A DNA stretch of 64,000 bases from Linnemannia schmuckeri (Eukaryota; Mortierellomycota; Mortierellomycetes; Mortierellales; Mortierellaceae). The notes beneath the pieces are model-generated. The model was not told the DNA's origin. It worked only from the letters and a program-made list of their open reading frames with translations, and ran no database searches. The translations under genes were made by a program, and so were the position numbers. The stretch spans positions 434,001-498,000 of the forward strand of contig JANATG010000022.1 of the NCBI GenBank assembly GCA_029449235.1, read 5' to 3'. Of this stretch, positions 33,699 through 44,996 are shown piece by piece. Numbering within the stretch: the stretch's first letter is position 1; the number at the start of each line of letters is the position of its first letter.

Positions 33699-35410
33699 TA
33701 CAGCTTGAGTTCGGTATTGAATACCCTAAGCACATGAAAAAAGCGCAGTTGGAAGAACAATAGAAGGCAATATGTAAGTAAGACTGGAAATAGCAGCATG
33801 TGGAAATCAAGGAGAGAAGATAAGCGTGTAGTAACTGTAGTAGAGAGGAAGAGCATTGTTCAATGAACTGCAATTGAGGAGACAGAGAGAGATCTGGTAG
33901 AAATTGTCAGGTTTGTCATAACAGGGGAAAGGAGGAAAAGGTGTGCCAGCAAGGGAAGGGTCGGATCAAGGAGAGTCAAAAGTAAACATTTTTTTCTGCG
34001 CGTGCGTGCATAGTGGGTCCTTTCCTGTTCATCGAATTGCTCCCTTGGAAAAAACACGAAAAAATGACAAAATCGCACAAGCACGAATATAAAGACGCCT
34101 CAAAGTTTACAGTGTGAAAAGCAACAGGAGAGGGAAGTGAGAAGCTTACCGATCCCAAATCTTGGAAGTGATACCGTATCCGCCCTCGAAGTTCTTGTAG
34201 TGGTGGGCAAGGTGGTAGGTCTTCATTTCCTTAAAGTGGATCTTGAAGACCTTGGCGTGATGGAGGTAGTAGTGTGTCATATCGTAGAGCACATATCCCA
34301 TAAAGGCGCCCGACATGACGGCATAGGCCTGAGGAGCGGCAAAGATGCTATGTCCAAGCTTGAAGAGAGGAACAGCGAGTGCAACAGCGAGAGCTGGTGG
34401 CATGACGAGTCGCAATCTATGTTATTGTGGTTAATTGCGTAAAAGAGAAGAATGCATCATCATTCCTGTGTCAGTCGGGGATCATATCCAATTGAAGGAT
34501 CAAGGACGTACATGTGCTGCTATGAAAAGCAGAAACTCTCCAAAAGCGATCGATGGGAGACCACAAAAGCACAAAGCAGGTAAGATAGAAATGCAAAAGT
34601 ATTTTACCTGTCCATGGGGAGGTAGTGGTGAATGCCGTGGAGAAGGAAGTGGACGGTAAGCCAGAAGGTCGAATCCGGCAAGAAATCATCCAGGTGGAAC
34701 AAAAACCGGTGGATGACATATTCCGCCAGCGTCCAGATGAACATTCCACTGAAAAAGTAATAGGCCGCAGTGTCGGCCGTCAAACCGGTCTCGAGACTCC
34801 GGTTAAAGTTGTAGGCGATGATGGGCAACCAAAAGATGGGGATCACAAACCAGGGTGTCTTGGTGAAAACCTCGAGGTAAGGCGATCCAAAGATCCGTGC
34901 AGAGCCCTTGAGGTGACGAGGGATGTGGACCTGCTCCAGGTAAAAGGCCTTGGAAAAGTCACTGTTCCAGAGCTGCCAGAGGAGTGGCTGGCTGAGGTCG
35001 AGGAACTTTGTCTTCTTGTCCGCTGCGAGGTCGGTCTCCTTGTGGTAGTCCTCGTCCTCTTCGTCTTCGCTGTTGTTTGTTGTCTTGTCGGCGTTGATCC
35101 GCTTGGTCGCTACTGACGAGGCTGCAGTGGCGGTGGTAGTGGTGGCTGTGGTTGAGGTTGAAGTGTCAAGGGAGCCAATTAAGAACTCGTCGAGCATTTC
35201 GTATGCACCTTCGGAGTGGGCATGAGAGAGCTTGTCGCTCATGAGGTTCGAAATGTCCTCGCCTGCATGATCGAGAATGTATTCCTCCCCACCGGGGTGG
35301 TCCTGGACAAAAGTGGAGACGTCGTAGACGTTGTTGTTGTGGATAACCCAACAGGAGTCTTCGGACTTGTGCGCCTGGACCTGTTGCACAGAATATTTTT
35401 GTTGAGCCAT
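33699..35410 (-). CDS. SCS7: Fatty acid 2-hydroxylase (Scs7/FA2H)
   Basis: ER-membrane di-iron enzyme that 2-hydroxylates the very-long-chain fatty acid of ceramides. Exons 35410-34608, 34416-34150 and 33726-33699 give 365 aa. The N-terminal cytochrome b5 domain (residues about 5-80) has DVSTFVQDHPGGEEYILDHA with the haem-ligand His. A Thr-rich linker follows. The hydroxylase domain has four hydrophobic segments and the His boxes EYVIHRFLFH, HFLLHGIHHYLP, YDMTHYYLHHAK and TYHLAHHYKN. The very short last exon encodes RVFNTELKL and restores the frame exactly. Scs7-type b5 fusion is the standard fungal form. Confidence 0.96.
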
Positions 35411-36584
35411 GGTGGTAGTCGTACTGTCTGAGCACTTGGAAAAGAGGGTATTAGGTTCTGGTTAGTGTTGCCGGTGAGTTTTAATGTTGTATAGGTGAAG
35501 GAGAAGAGAAGAGGGGAGAGAAAGTTGGAGAAAAAAAAGGAGTAAAAGAAAGAAAAGAGAAGTAGAAAGTGACAAATTGTATCAGAGAGAGGATCGTGTC
35601 TGTCTGACAAAGACAAAAAAAACAGTCCACTTCAGTCCAGTCCAAGTCCAGTCCAAACTGCGAAGCGCTCTCCATCTCCCAAAAAAAAACGCACCCACGA
35701 CATCACAGACACAGAGACAAGGGACAGGGCGCGGGTGGTAAAGTAAACAGGTAGCAAGGCGAGACAGACATATAGCATCCAACAAGGATAACAAAAAGAG
35801 ACGAAAACAAGGAAAAAAAAGGGGCTACGACATGCCGATGATGCCAAAGCGCAGACGCCGAGGGGGGGCTCAATGCGGATTGCGGAGGATAAAAAAAAAA
35901 TCAACAATACCACATCGAAGGAGAGGGGGTAAAATGTTCAGCTTGAACTGCCTGGGTCGGACGGCCGATCTTTTTTCCCGGAGGAAAATGAGGAATAGCA
36001 GGCAAGGATACGATGTCTTTCTCCTCCCGATAAAACTGACTGGCTGAAAAAGGCCGATACCAGTTTTGATGACGATGAAAAAAACTCAAATATCCAGGTT
36101 TTGCCAGCTTTGTTGTTCTTAATCTGCCTCATTCTTCCTCTGCGCTTTTTTCTTTTCTTCTTTGCACTGGCAACTGTCAATTGCAAAGCTGTTACCTTGA
36201 TCGACACTTGGTTGACACTTTGGGCGCAAAAGGTGTATCGGTAAAAGCATCGAAAGCGTTCAGTCAGAACAGCCATCCCCTTTGCTAGGGCTTGTGCCAA
36301 GCTGACGGCTCAAGCGCCTTCATAAAGGAAAAGTGAGTGGGCTAAAGCAAGTTTGAAAAAAGGGAAGATTCTCCGCTGTGCAAAAGCTTGGCAACCAAAA
36401 GATAAACAAAAGAAAAGAGACGCATGCATTCATGGTATCGTATTGCGGTATTGTTATAGGTGTAGCTATCCATGTTTTTGTATATTGTTATTGGCTGTTT
36501 TGTTGTTTGTTATTGCGGTGCTAACAAAGGAAGGAGTATGTGTGTGCTGTGAAGTATTGTACAAAAGAGACGACAGCGTATTCT
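35411..36584. other. Upstream region of SCS7 / 3' flank of SYLF gene
   Basis: No gene is supported. 35480-35830 is purine-rich on the plus strand, that is, pyrimidine-rich in the SCS7 sense direction. The remainder shows nothing recognisable. Confidence 0.5.
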
Positions 36585-39114
36585 TTACTGGGTGTAGTTG
36601 GCAGGGAAGGATCCTTCCTTGCCGTGACACTTTCCAGTCCACCAGTCGTTGCGGCTTTCCGTCTTCTTGACAACAGTAATCACATCGCCCTTCTTGAATG
36701 ACAGATCTGTTGGCTGTTCACCAGTGTAGTCGAACAACGCTGTCACAACCTCTGGCTTGGCACCAATGCGAGGAGGGATCCTGGGTCCTGTCGAGTTGGC
36801 AATGTTGGCAATGTTCTGGTTGTGTGCTGCTGGGTAGCCGCTGTTGTCCGTCGAGACACGGCCAGTAATGGGCTTCCGCACCGCTGATGGTGTGTAGCGA
36901 GGAAGGGCATCTGCTTCACTTTCCCGCTCCTTTTCCTCTGTCAATGCTGATGCTCCCTTGAAGCTGTTGTAGCTGTTGCCATTGTTATTGTAGCTGGCTG
37001 CATTCGAAGCCGATCTTCCCAGTCCAGCCTGGCTGCCACCATATCCACCTGGGTTTCCATACCGCCCTGCGCTTGAAACACTGACACTGCGTCCAACACC
37101 TGGCGAGGCAGACAAAGAATCATTGCCGTATCCTGTTGCGGACGAAGGCGAACGGTTGATTCCATAGACGGCGCCTCCCGAGGCCTTGCTGTTGAGTGCT
37201 CTATAGAGAATATCGGCCTGAGGAGGAGGAGTGATGGCTCCCGAAAGTAGCTCTGCGGCAGAGACTTTTTGACGATAGAAGGCCTCGTTGGCATCTTTTC
37301 TCTCGACAATGACCGATCCTTCAATCGACACACCTATTCAAATAAAATGAAAGAGTCAGGTATAGTTCCCGTGTTATGTCCTGTATTGCGTTGCATCCAC
37401 TGCGTTCGTGCAAAGAATCGTTCGTTACCTGCGAAAAGACCCTTGGATTTGCTGTATGAGTAGATAGCTGCAACGCTCTTGACACTGGCGGAGGCTCCAG
37501 CCTCAGCTGTACGTCCAATGGGCCCAGCAGCAACTAATCAACGTAATCCAACAGAGCGATTCAAATAAAAAAAAACTGGTGTTAGGGAGCCCAGTCGGGA
37601 ACCAACACAGTAAAGATAATCCATCTTCTCCTATGTCGTTTTGATCAATCGACCATTTACCAAGTGCTCAGTGCTATCGAAACAATCATTATTGTAAAAA
37701 AAAGAACGTACCAGACAAATTGCCTCCAAGAGTGACGTTTCCGCCTGTGGCAAAAGATCTGACGGCCATCTTGTTGTTCAAGACGACGACAAAGTCTGTG
37801 ATCTCTGCTCCAATCTGACCTCCAAAGCCCATACCGCCAGTCCCGATGGCAGACGGTGCAGACCAGGAGCCATCCTCAAGACGAGCAACAACGATACCAG
37901 AGCCCGCTCTACCTGAAAAGAGGAATCCTGCCTTGACGACTGTAAAAATAGCGAGTCCTTGAGCTTTGGAGAGAATGTCAGCCGGAATAATGTTGTCGAC
38001 ACCCTTTGCTGCGATTGGGTCTGTGTAGTGAGTCCAAAAGAAAAGAGACAAGGCAGACCAGTAGGACCGAGCGGGAGAACACGCGGGACAGGGGATGATG
38101 ACACGAACCAGAGTTTTGTAGCACAAGGAAAAACAAAGATACGCAAGCACCCAAAAGTCGAAAAAAGGGAAGATTCAAAAGAGAAAGATCCAAAAGGTTA
38201 GCTAGCCAGTCCATATCGCCTTTTTTTGTCTTCCGCTCTTCCGATGAATACTTTTTTCCTCCTTGAGTACTGTTGCTGCAAGTCGAAAGGCGCCTTTCTC
38301 TCTTTCACTTTGATTGTTGTGCAAAATCGCATGTCGCAATTGTCGCATAATAGAAAGGACGGGAGGTTTGCTGGTCTGTCGGAGGGATAATTATCCTGGA
38401 TTATCCAGTAACTGGTTTGTCTTTTCTCGACTTTTCTTTTATCCCTCACTGCTTTTTTGGGGGTGTGGGTAGGCGGGTTGCATTGACGCCAAGAATATCG
38501 TGCGTGGGCTGTATTTTTTGTTGTTTGTTGTCGCTGCTGTCGCTCGTTCCTTTTGGTGTTTTATTGACCAGGTTAGTCATCGCCACCGAAGCAGTAAAGT
38601 CGATCGAGAACACTCTGTTGTTCGAACCCGTCCAAATGCTGCGCGTCATACAGCCGTCGTTGAATAGTTGAATGAAAGCATATGTCTCGATTTCCTTGTC
38701 TTTGTTGCCTTGGTAATCGGGTGTCGCTTGTCGATATGCCGTCGAGGGTTGATGTTATGGCTTTACCACAACCTTTGTTCCAGTCGCAGCTGAACATATC
38801 TAACTTGGTTGAGAATGCCAAGACCTCACAACGAAAGACGAAGAAAAGAGAGTTGTCGAGTTACTTGCCTACGAAAGCGTTGAGAATCTTGGACGCCCTT
38901 TTGCATTCACCTATTATGTTATGAGATTCAAAATGAGAATGAATAACGTTAGGAGGAGAGGAAGAGAGCAAAGTTTTAGTCCTGGTTGGGTGTAGCGTGG
39001 GCCATGAAGGTCGAAGAAGGAGGGTGTTCTCTTGAGTTGGTGGTGTGATGGCTTACCGGCAAGGTCCTTGGGCAAAGGACTGTTCATCTTCATGCTTGAT
39101 TTGACGTTATTCAT
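36585..39114 (-). CDS. SYLF-SH3 actin-binding protein (Ysc84/Lsb3-like)
   Basis: Cortical actin-patch and endocytosis protein: the SYLF domain binds lipid and actin, and the SH3 binds Las17/WASP-type partners. Exons 39114-39057, 38910-38869, 38020-37712, 37533-37429 and 37333-36585 give 420 aa. SYLF: ECKRASKILNAFVDPIAAKG, then KAQGLAIFTVVKAGFLFSGR and SGIVVARLEDGSWSAPSAIG. A Ser/Gly/Tyr-rich linker follows. The C-terminal SH3 has VVTALFDYTGEQPTDLSFKK, DWWTGKCHGKEGSFPANYTQ and stop. Intron 2 (38868-38021, 848 nt) starts with GCAAGT; only this GC-AG splice keeps the conserved FVDPIAAKGVDNIIP block and the frame. The SH3 tail agrees with Lsb3/Ysc84. Confidence 0.94.
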
Positions 39115-40307
39115 CGTGTATATGTGTGTTGTGCTGTGAAGTGTTTAGTTGAAGGGCGGTGAAGTAGGAGTTGTGGAGTTGTCTCTAAGAAGTGTTTTGG
39201 CGAGAAGTCGTGCGAATGGTGATATGGTGGCGGGTTGTTGTTATGAGTGGAAGAGGGGGGCTGAGAGAAGAGTATTTTGGGGGGAGAGTGAGGAAAAGAG
39301 GAAAGTAAAGAAGAAAGAAAAAAAAAGAAAAAAAAATAAAATAAGAGAACAACCATAGACGAGCAAGTTTAAAAAGAACAAAGAAAAAAAAATGTGTCGA
39401 TGGTGTCATGGGTCCTTCTTTTTTCCTTCTTTCTGTCCAACGTTCCAAAAGGTGCAGCGAGACAAAAATAAAAAACGAAATCGAGACTTCAGCCCAACTG
39501 TCCCATCCAACTGTCAGCCAAGAACTGCAGCCACAATATGACATAAACTTATAAGACTAATTCAAGGGTTCCACTAGTTAAAGGTAAGGGACAAGGGACA
39601 ATCTGTTCGTATATATTATGCCATGCTACCATACGTCGCCGATCACTCGATGACGCGGGCGTGGAATTCTTCAAGAGCTACAACATTTTGTAAGTCGATT
39701 CCGCAAAAACAATTTTTTTTTATAAAACTGTCGCACGCTGTTGTCGCGCTGTGTCAGAACTACCTACAAGCATATGGGGGCCAGTTCCTCTGAAAAAGCC
39801 ATTAAAAGGAATAGTTAGTCACCTTTTGTTACTTTTCAAAATGGGCCTGAAACACAGTGACATTGGTGCCAAGTGCCAAGAACGTTGTGCCTCTAGTGAG
39901 TATCCACACTCCTCGATCGCAAAGCCTTCCTTGCCGTCAGTTGAGTAATCCATTATGGTTTTCACGGAAAAATGCAGAACGACCTCGTCACATCCGCCAC
40001 ATTCTTTTGCACATGTGGTCCCCACTCTCTGCGTTGATAGTCATGGGTTCTTTATGAAGACTCCGCAGATACGAACAGCGGCACTCAATTCAAAAGTTTG
40101 TACTCGCTAGGTTATATCATCATTCTCGCCTTAACTTGCGCTCTGAGTGTCTTCCTTACACACAACCAAAGCACCATAAACGCGCAAACGATTGAAGAAA
40201 CCTTTCTTGTTGTTCATTTTTTTTGTCCAATGTTTATTTTAAACGATGAAAAAATGACCATTGATGATGTTTTTCAAAAAAGCCTCCATTTCAGAGCAGA
40301 CAATTTC
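39115..40307. other. Intergenic region between SYLF gene and RACK1
   Basis: No gene is supported. 39120-39480 is purine-rich on the plus strand, consistent with the pyrimidine-rich SYLF 5' flank. 39550-40300 holds no convincing exon. Confidence 0.5.
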
Positions 40308-42624
40308 TTAGAAACCGACGGACCAGACGCGGATGAGCGAATCGCTGTAACCAGCAAAGAGGGTCTGACCATCAGCGGACCAGGCCAAGGAGACAGCCTG
40401 AGGGGGGTTGGACTTCTTGCCGACGTTCGAGAACTCGGGGCGAAGCTCATCGACAACAGACTTGGACTCCAAATCCCAGATCTTGATGCACGACGAGGTG
40501 GCGGCGCACAACCAGTAACGGTTGGGGGAGAAGACCAAGGCGTTGATGATGTCATCACCCTTGCCCTCCAACGAGTACAAGTGCTTGCCCTCGTTGAGAT
40601 CCCAGAGCATGGTGATGCCGTCGCGTCCACCGGAAGCGCAAAGGGAGCCATCGGGCGAGACAGTGACGGTGTTGATGTAACCGGTGTGTCCGATGTGGTT
40701 GGAGCGAAGCTTGCACTTGGTGAGCTCCCAGACCTGGATGTTACGATTTCCAGTTAAGAAAGAGAAAAAGAGAGAGTATTGGTGAGTTTGGTTGTATCCA
40801 ATAGACACAGTTCTTTCCTTCTGTGCGTCTCTTTGATTCTAGGTTGCAAATGCGCCCATCAAGCCAACAAGCATGCGTTTTCTTTGTAGGATCAGGAATT
40901 TCCAGTGGAAGGTTTGTCTCATCGGAGGGTTGCGACGCCCCCCTCTGAAGTAGCAAATATAAAATACATCATTCAAAAAGAAAACGCACACGTTGTTGTC
41001 CTTCGATCGTAGTTTGTCGAGCATCCTGTTCTCTCGTTAATAAAAAAGACAAAGAATGATGAATTTACCTTGACGACCTTGTCCCAGCCTCCGGAGACAA
41101 TGACGGGGTTGGCGGGGTTGGGCGAGAAGCGGACGCAGGAGACCCACTCGGTGTGGCCATCCTCCTGGATGGTGAACTTGCACTCACCGAGGGTGTTCCA
41201 CAACTTGATGGTCTTGTCGCGGGATCCAGAGACGATCTGACGGTTGTCAGCGGAGAAGGAAACCGAGAGGACATCGTTGGTGTGGCCGACGAAGCGGCGG
41301 GTGGTGAGGCCGGTGTTGAGGTCCCAGAGACGGAGGGTCTTGTCCCACGAGGCAGACAAGGCGAACTGACCATCGGAGGAGATGACAACATCCTGGACAG
41401 CAGAGTTATGTCCGTGGAGGGACTTGCGGGGGACACCGAAGTTACCCTCATCATCGCGAACCAAGTTCCAGACGATGATGGTCTTGTCTGTTGTATTAGA
41501 AAGATATAAAAAAGGGTGCACAGGAGTGAGATAGGTGTCCTTTTCAATTGCTAGTATCCTGTCCTGCTTTGCTTTGGCGTCGAATAAAAAGAGTGCCTAG
41601 GTGTACGCCTCCAGTCAAATTGACTAGACAGGTGTGCCTCCTCCCTTTCAGTCGCATGGTAGCTGTCGGTGGTTCTGCCCTGATCGCCGCCGATGCTACC
41701 GGTGCATGCTTTAAAATTGATAACAATCTCCAATGTTCTTGTGGCTGTCCCTGTGTTGCCATCATTTGTTGCTACTGCTGCTACTGCACGGTGCTGTATC
41801 TCCTGGTTTTGCTGCCGTCGTTTGAAGCAAATGACCCAGGGTGTATCGCTCTTGTTGGCTGGTTACATACCGCGGGAAGACGACAAGATCATATCAGGGG
41901 ACTCAGCGGTGGTGGCGATGGCAGTGACCCAGTCACGATGACCTATAGCATAACAGATACGATAAAACAACAACTTGCTTAGTCCTTCTGAAAAAGTCAT
42001 CGTTGGTACTGAGATCCTGGATTCTGCTTGGGAGACAAGTCCTTCCTCCTGCGCAAAAAGATGTAGGTAGATGGATCAAAGGTTCCCCATTGCTGATTAA
42101 TGATAGTTCCCGGTGAATAGACGAGTGCTGAATCGAATGATTGGCGCAGTCATTCGGCGCTGATTCGAAACGGTCGAATAAAAAAGAAAAATAGATCTCC
42201 CATGGCTGAGCTTTGGTGCTATTTTCTTGAGTGAGCTGGACGATGTTGATCCCTCTGTTTGAGGGTTCTGCTCCTTTCCTCCTGTGTTATTTGTCGGGGA
42301 GGTCGAGAATAGACAGAGGGAAAAGAGAGTGTGATGTTGGTGGAGTTGATGGAATCCTGTTTGATAAAGCCGGGGTTGGGTGTTTTGTGGGACTATGGTT
42401 CCACCATATATAAATCCTGTACAAGGTAACAGCAACGGGACATCCATCGATCTATCCATCGATATGGATACCAGCCATCGACACGGCGTCTGTTTGCCAC
42501 GGCGATGCTGAATACAGATGCCTCATTGCCATCGATGGCCTCCTTAGCGGTTCGTTGTTGGTTGTTGAATAGATAGATCATTACCGGCGAGTTGTCCGCG
42601 GTAGGAGAGGCTATCACCCGACAT
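40308..42624 (-). CDS. ASC1: RACK1/Asc1, small-subunit-associated WD40 protein
   Basis: Seven-bladed WD40 protein bound to the 40S ribosome head, a scaffold for signalling and ribosome quality control. Exons 42624-42585, 41942-41871, 41487-41069 and 40733-40308 give 318 aa, the usual RACK1 size. Signatures: the start MSGDSLSYRGQLAGHRDWVT, DKTIIVWNLV, SASWDKTLRLWDLNTG, GHTNDVLSVSFSADNRQIVS, GSRDKTIKLWN, PVIVSGGWDKVVKVWELTKC and GRDGITMLWDLNEGKHLYSL; the end is GYSDSLIRVWSVGF. All blades are intact. Intron 3 (41068-40734) contains a box C/D snoRNA candidate. Confidence 0.97.
40888..40976 (-). ncRNA. Box C/D snoRNA, U24/snR24-like, in RACK1 intron
   Basis: Inside RACK1 intron 3, same strand. 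Box C-like ATGATGT at about 40972-40966, then ATATTTGCTACTTCAGAGG, a GC-rich hairpin, C'-like CGATGAG, and box D CTGA at 40895-40892, about 85 nt overall. The ATTTGCTACTTC guide stretch and spacing resemble U24 (yeast snR24), which in budding yeast also lies in the ASC1 intron. The U24 comparison is from memory. Confidence 0.7.
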
Positions 42625-43957
42625 ATTGAAAACTGTTGGAAAGGGGTGTCAAGAAATTGTGAGCATCCACTAGATAAACGACAGGATCTGCTGGGACTGG
42701 TGGCTTGCAAAAATTAATTTATTAGCGCCACTAATCTTTCACTTGGTAGGAGATCTTACTGAAAACAATCTGGAGGAACCCCTAGACGACCTGTTAAACC
42801 TTTACATTATCCTTCCTTCATTTCACCCCTACACATATATTCTCTCTTTTGCTACAAAGCGCTAAAGTATACAGTTGAACTATAGTTATGTCTCCAGGAA
42901 CTGTTCTACAAAGCACAAAGAACACAGCGACAGAACAAAGAACTAATGGACAATTAGGAGGCGAAAATGTGTACAACTGTTTCAACAAGCATTCTCGTTC
43001 ATCGATGGCGCCAATGAGCAGCAGGCGCTTGCGCAGCCAAGGCTTTCATCTCCTTAGATGTAAAGAATTGAAGGTTCATGTCCGTTTATTTCAACTCTCA
43101 CTTTGAACACTCTTCATCACCATTTTCTTCTTTCCTTTCTTGTTTCCATTCAATCCGGTTACTAAGCACCTCCTCCTCCTTACCTCAGGGAGAGGGTTGG
43201 TGAATGGTGAGGAGCTATGCAACATAAGGTACACTCCTTCCTCCTCTTTTTGCTATTTTATGTTACTTACCTGAAAGATATACCCATCTGAGTACTCCAC
43301 AAACCACCATCTATGCTGCTGTTCCTTTACAGTAGAGTACACCGAAATGATCTTCTGACTACTCTTTAACATTCAAATCGCCCATCTCGGTGACGAACAA
43401 TTAAAACCCTCTATATCCAGCAGTGATAATGGCAGATATCTCACCTTTAAAGTCATGCTGTCTGTGTATCTTCGAGCCTCGATCAGCTCGCAGAGGAAGC
43501 CACTAGAACCAGTTTCCAATATCGCTCGACTGGTTGCTTTGCTGCGGTCGGCTCCTGCAGTTCTGGCTAGGTCACATCAAAGTGACTTATAGTTCAGCTT
43601 GTCCATGTAGCTTCATTTTGCGCTTGATTGTTTTTGTTGGATTTGTACGTTGTTCTCTTATTCTGGTCAATGTTCATACACTCTGTCTTGCGTCATTGCC
43701 ACTTTTTTTTTCTTTGATGAGAAAAATGCATTGACATAACAAAAACGTGTAAACGAAAATGGACAACGAGCTAGCGAACGATAACAGCGAAAGCAAAAAA
43801 AAAGAGTGTATATGTGTTTTGAACAAAAAAAAGATCGCTCTATTTTTTAATGGCATTTTGTACTGGTAATAATAGTGAAGACGTGCAGTTGTGCGTGAAA
43901 GAGAGTGAGAGAGAGGAAACCGAGGCGAGTGAACTAAAGGCGAAGAAGCGTTAGAAT
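42625..43957. other. Intergenic region upstream of RACK1
   Basis: No gene is supported. A long antisense open frame over 43674-44480 lacks homology and overlaps COX7C. Confidence 0.5.
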
Positions 43958-44800
43958 TTAAACGCGACCGGCCTTGTAGGCCTGCCAGTATCCAGCAACG
44001 AAGGGAAGAGCAAAACCGGTGCCGAGGTAGGCAGTGACACCGAAGGCAAGAGCGGGCTTGTTCTTGGTCGAGAAAGGGATGTTCTGTTTTGTATGGACAG
44101 AGGAAGAAGAGGTGAAGAGAAAGGAGTATGGTGAGCTTTTGAGTGAGTTCCAATTGTAGGTGGAGGAAGACGATTGGAGAGTTTTGTGGAGAAAAGGGAA
44201 AGAGTAATGGATAGAGGTTGACATGTATATGTGTACGTGTGTATGTATGTCTGTCGAGGCCGCCTCCGAGTTTGTGCCACGGGTTTGGGTCCGATAGAAG
44301 GTCTAATGTTTCGCGCTGGATCCGGTATCCCGAATTTATTGTAGCAGCAACCCAAAAAAATACGCGCTGAATGTGCTCCGTTATGCCCAATGTGAGTGCG
44401 TGTACGTTTTGCAGTTCCGTGGTCCTGTCACAGGCGAATACCCTGTCCTGGCAATGGAACAGCTCCTTTGGTTCCTCCAATGTAGCCGTTGCTGTATCCT
44501 TTGTCGCCTCACTTCCCTTCCTTCCTTACTTAAAAAATGTGTGTCGGTCTACATGTTTCCGAAGCCGTATATATCCGCGATTCCCGAAATTAAGGGCTCT
44601 ATTATATGCAGAGCGTTCTATTCCGTGTATATGTCCGATCTGGGACTTCATGCATCAAAACGAGTAAGGAGAAAAAGTAGGCAAGAGTGATGTACCTTGC
44701 CGTTGTCGTTGGTCCAGTGGTAGGCACCGCTACGCTTGGGGGTGGCACCAATGGTGGCGCGGGCACGGATTCCAGTACGGGCAAAGACGGCAGCGTTCAT
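43958..44800 (-). CDS. COX8: Cytochrome c oxidase subunit 7C/Cox8
   Basis: Small inner-membrane subunit of respiratory complex IV. Two exons (44800-44696, 44083-43958) give 76 aa. The N-terminus MNAAVFARTGIRARATIG is a basic mitochondrial presequence. The mature part carries the family signature GKNIPFSTKNKPALAFGVTA followed by one membrane helix (YLGTGFALPFVAGYWQ) and a short basic end. Length and pattern match COX7C and yeast Cox8. The intron is 612 nt, long for this window. Confidence 0.9.
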
Positions 44801-44879
44801 GGTGTTGTGTGAGGGGAGGATGGATGGTTGATGAGAAAAGAGAAAATGCAATCCGAATCTGCTTCCGAGGCAAAGGGCT

Positions 44880-44996
44880 GGGAATGGCTGGGCGACAATG
44901 GGCGCACATAATACGTCACCGTAGCAACATATTAGTGCGCGGACTGCCGCCCTGCCAACATGATATGTGTATTTGCGGACACACTCAAACTCTAAA
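44880..44996. repeat. 3' flank shared with the second XPG-Fanzor copy
   Basis: AATACGTCACCGTAGCAAC and nearby GGACTGCCGCCCTG resemble ATTACGTCACCGAAGCAAC and CCACTGCCCTCT at 53315-53360, the matching flank of the second copy. This suggests the repeated unit extends about 100 bp beyond the stop codon. Confidence 0.55.

Noticed and set aside
39819..40025. 68-codon Cys-containing open frame on the minus strand
   Set aside because: No ATG, no supporting splice signals, no family recognised.
40028..40047. Short stretch resembling a cDNA-synthesis adaptor
   Set aside because: Only about a dozen bases agree and the flanks are ordinary; treated as chance.
40274..41547. Long Ser/Pro/Thr-rich open frames overlapping RACK1 exons
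   Set aside because: Shadow frames of the GC-rich RACK1 coding sequence.
41488..41870. Possible second box C/D snoRNA in RACK1 intron 2
   Set aside because: An ATGATGG and a CTGA are present but about 115 nt apart, without a terminal stem or a recognisable guide.
43674..44480. 268-codon open frame on the minus strand
   Set aside because: Overlaps the COX7C second exon and intron in another frame and has the composition of T-rich noncoding DNA.
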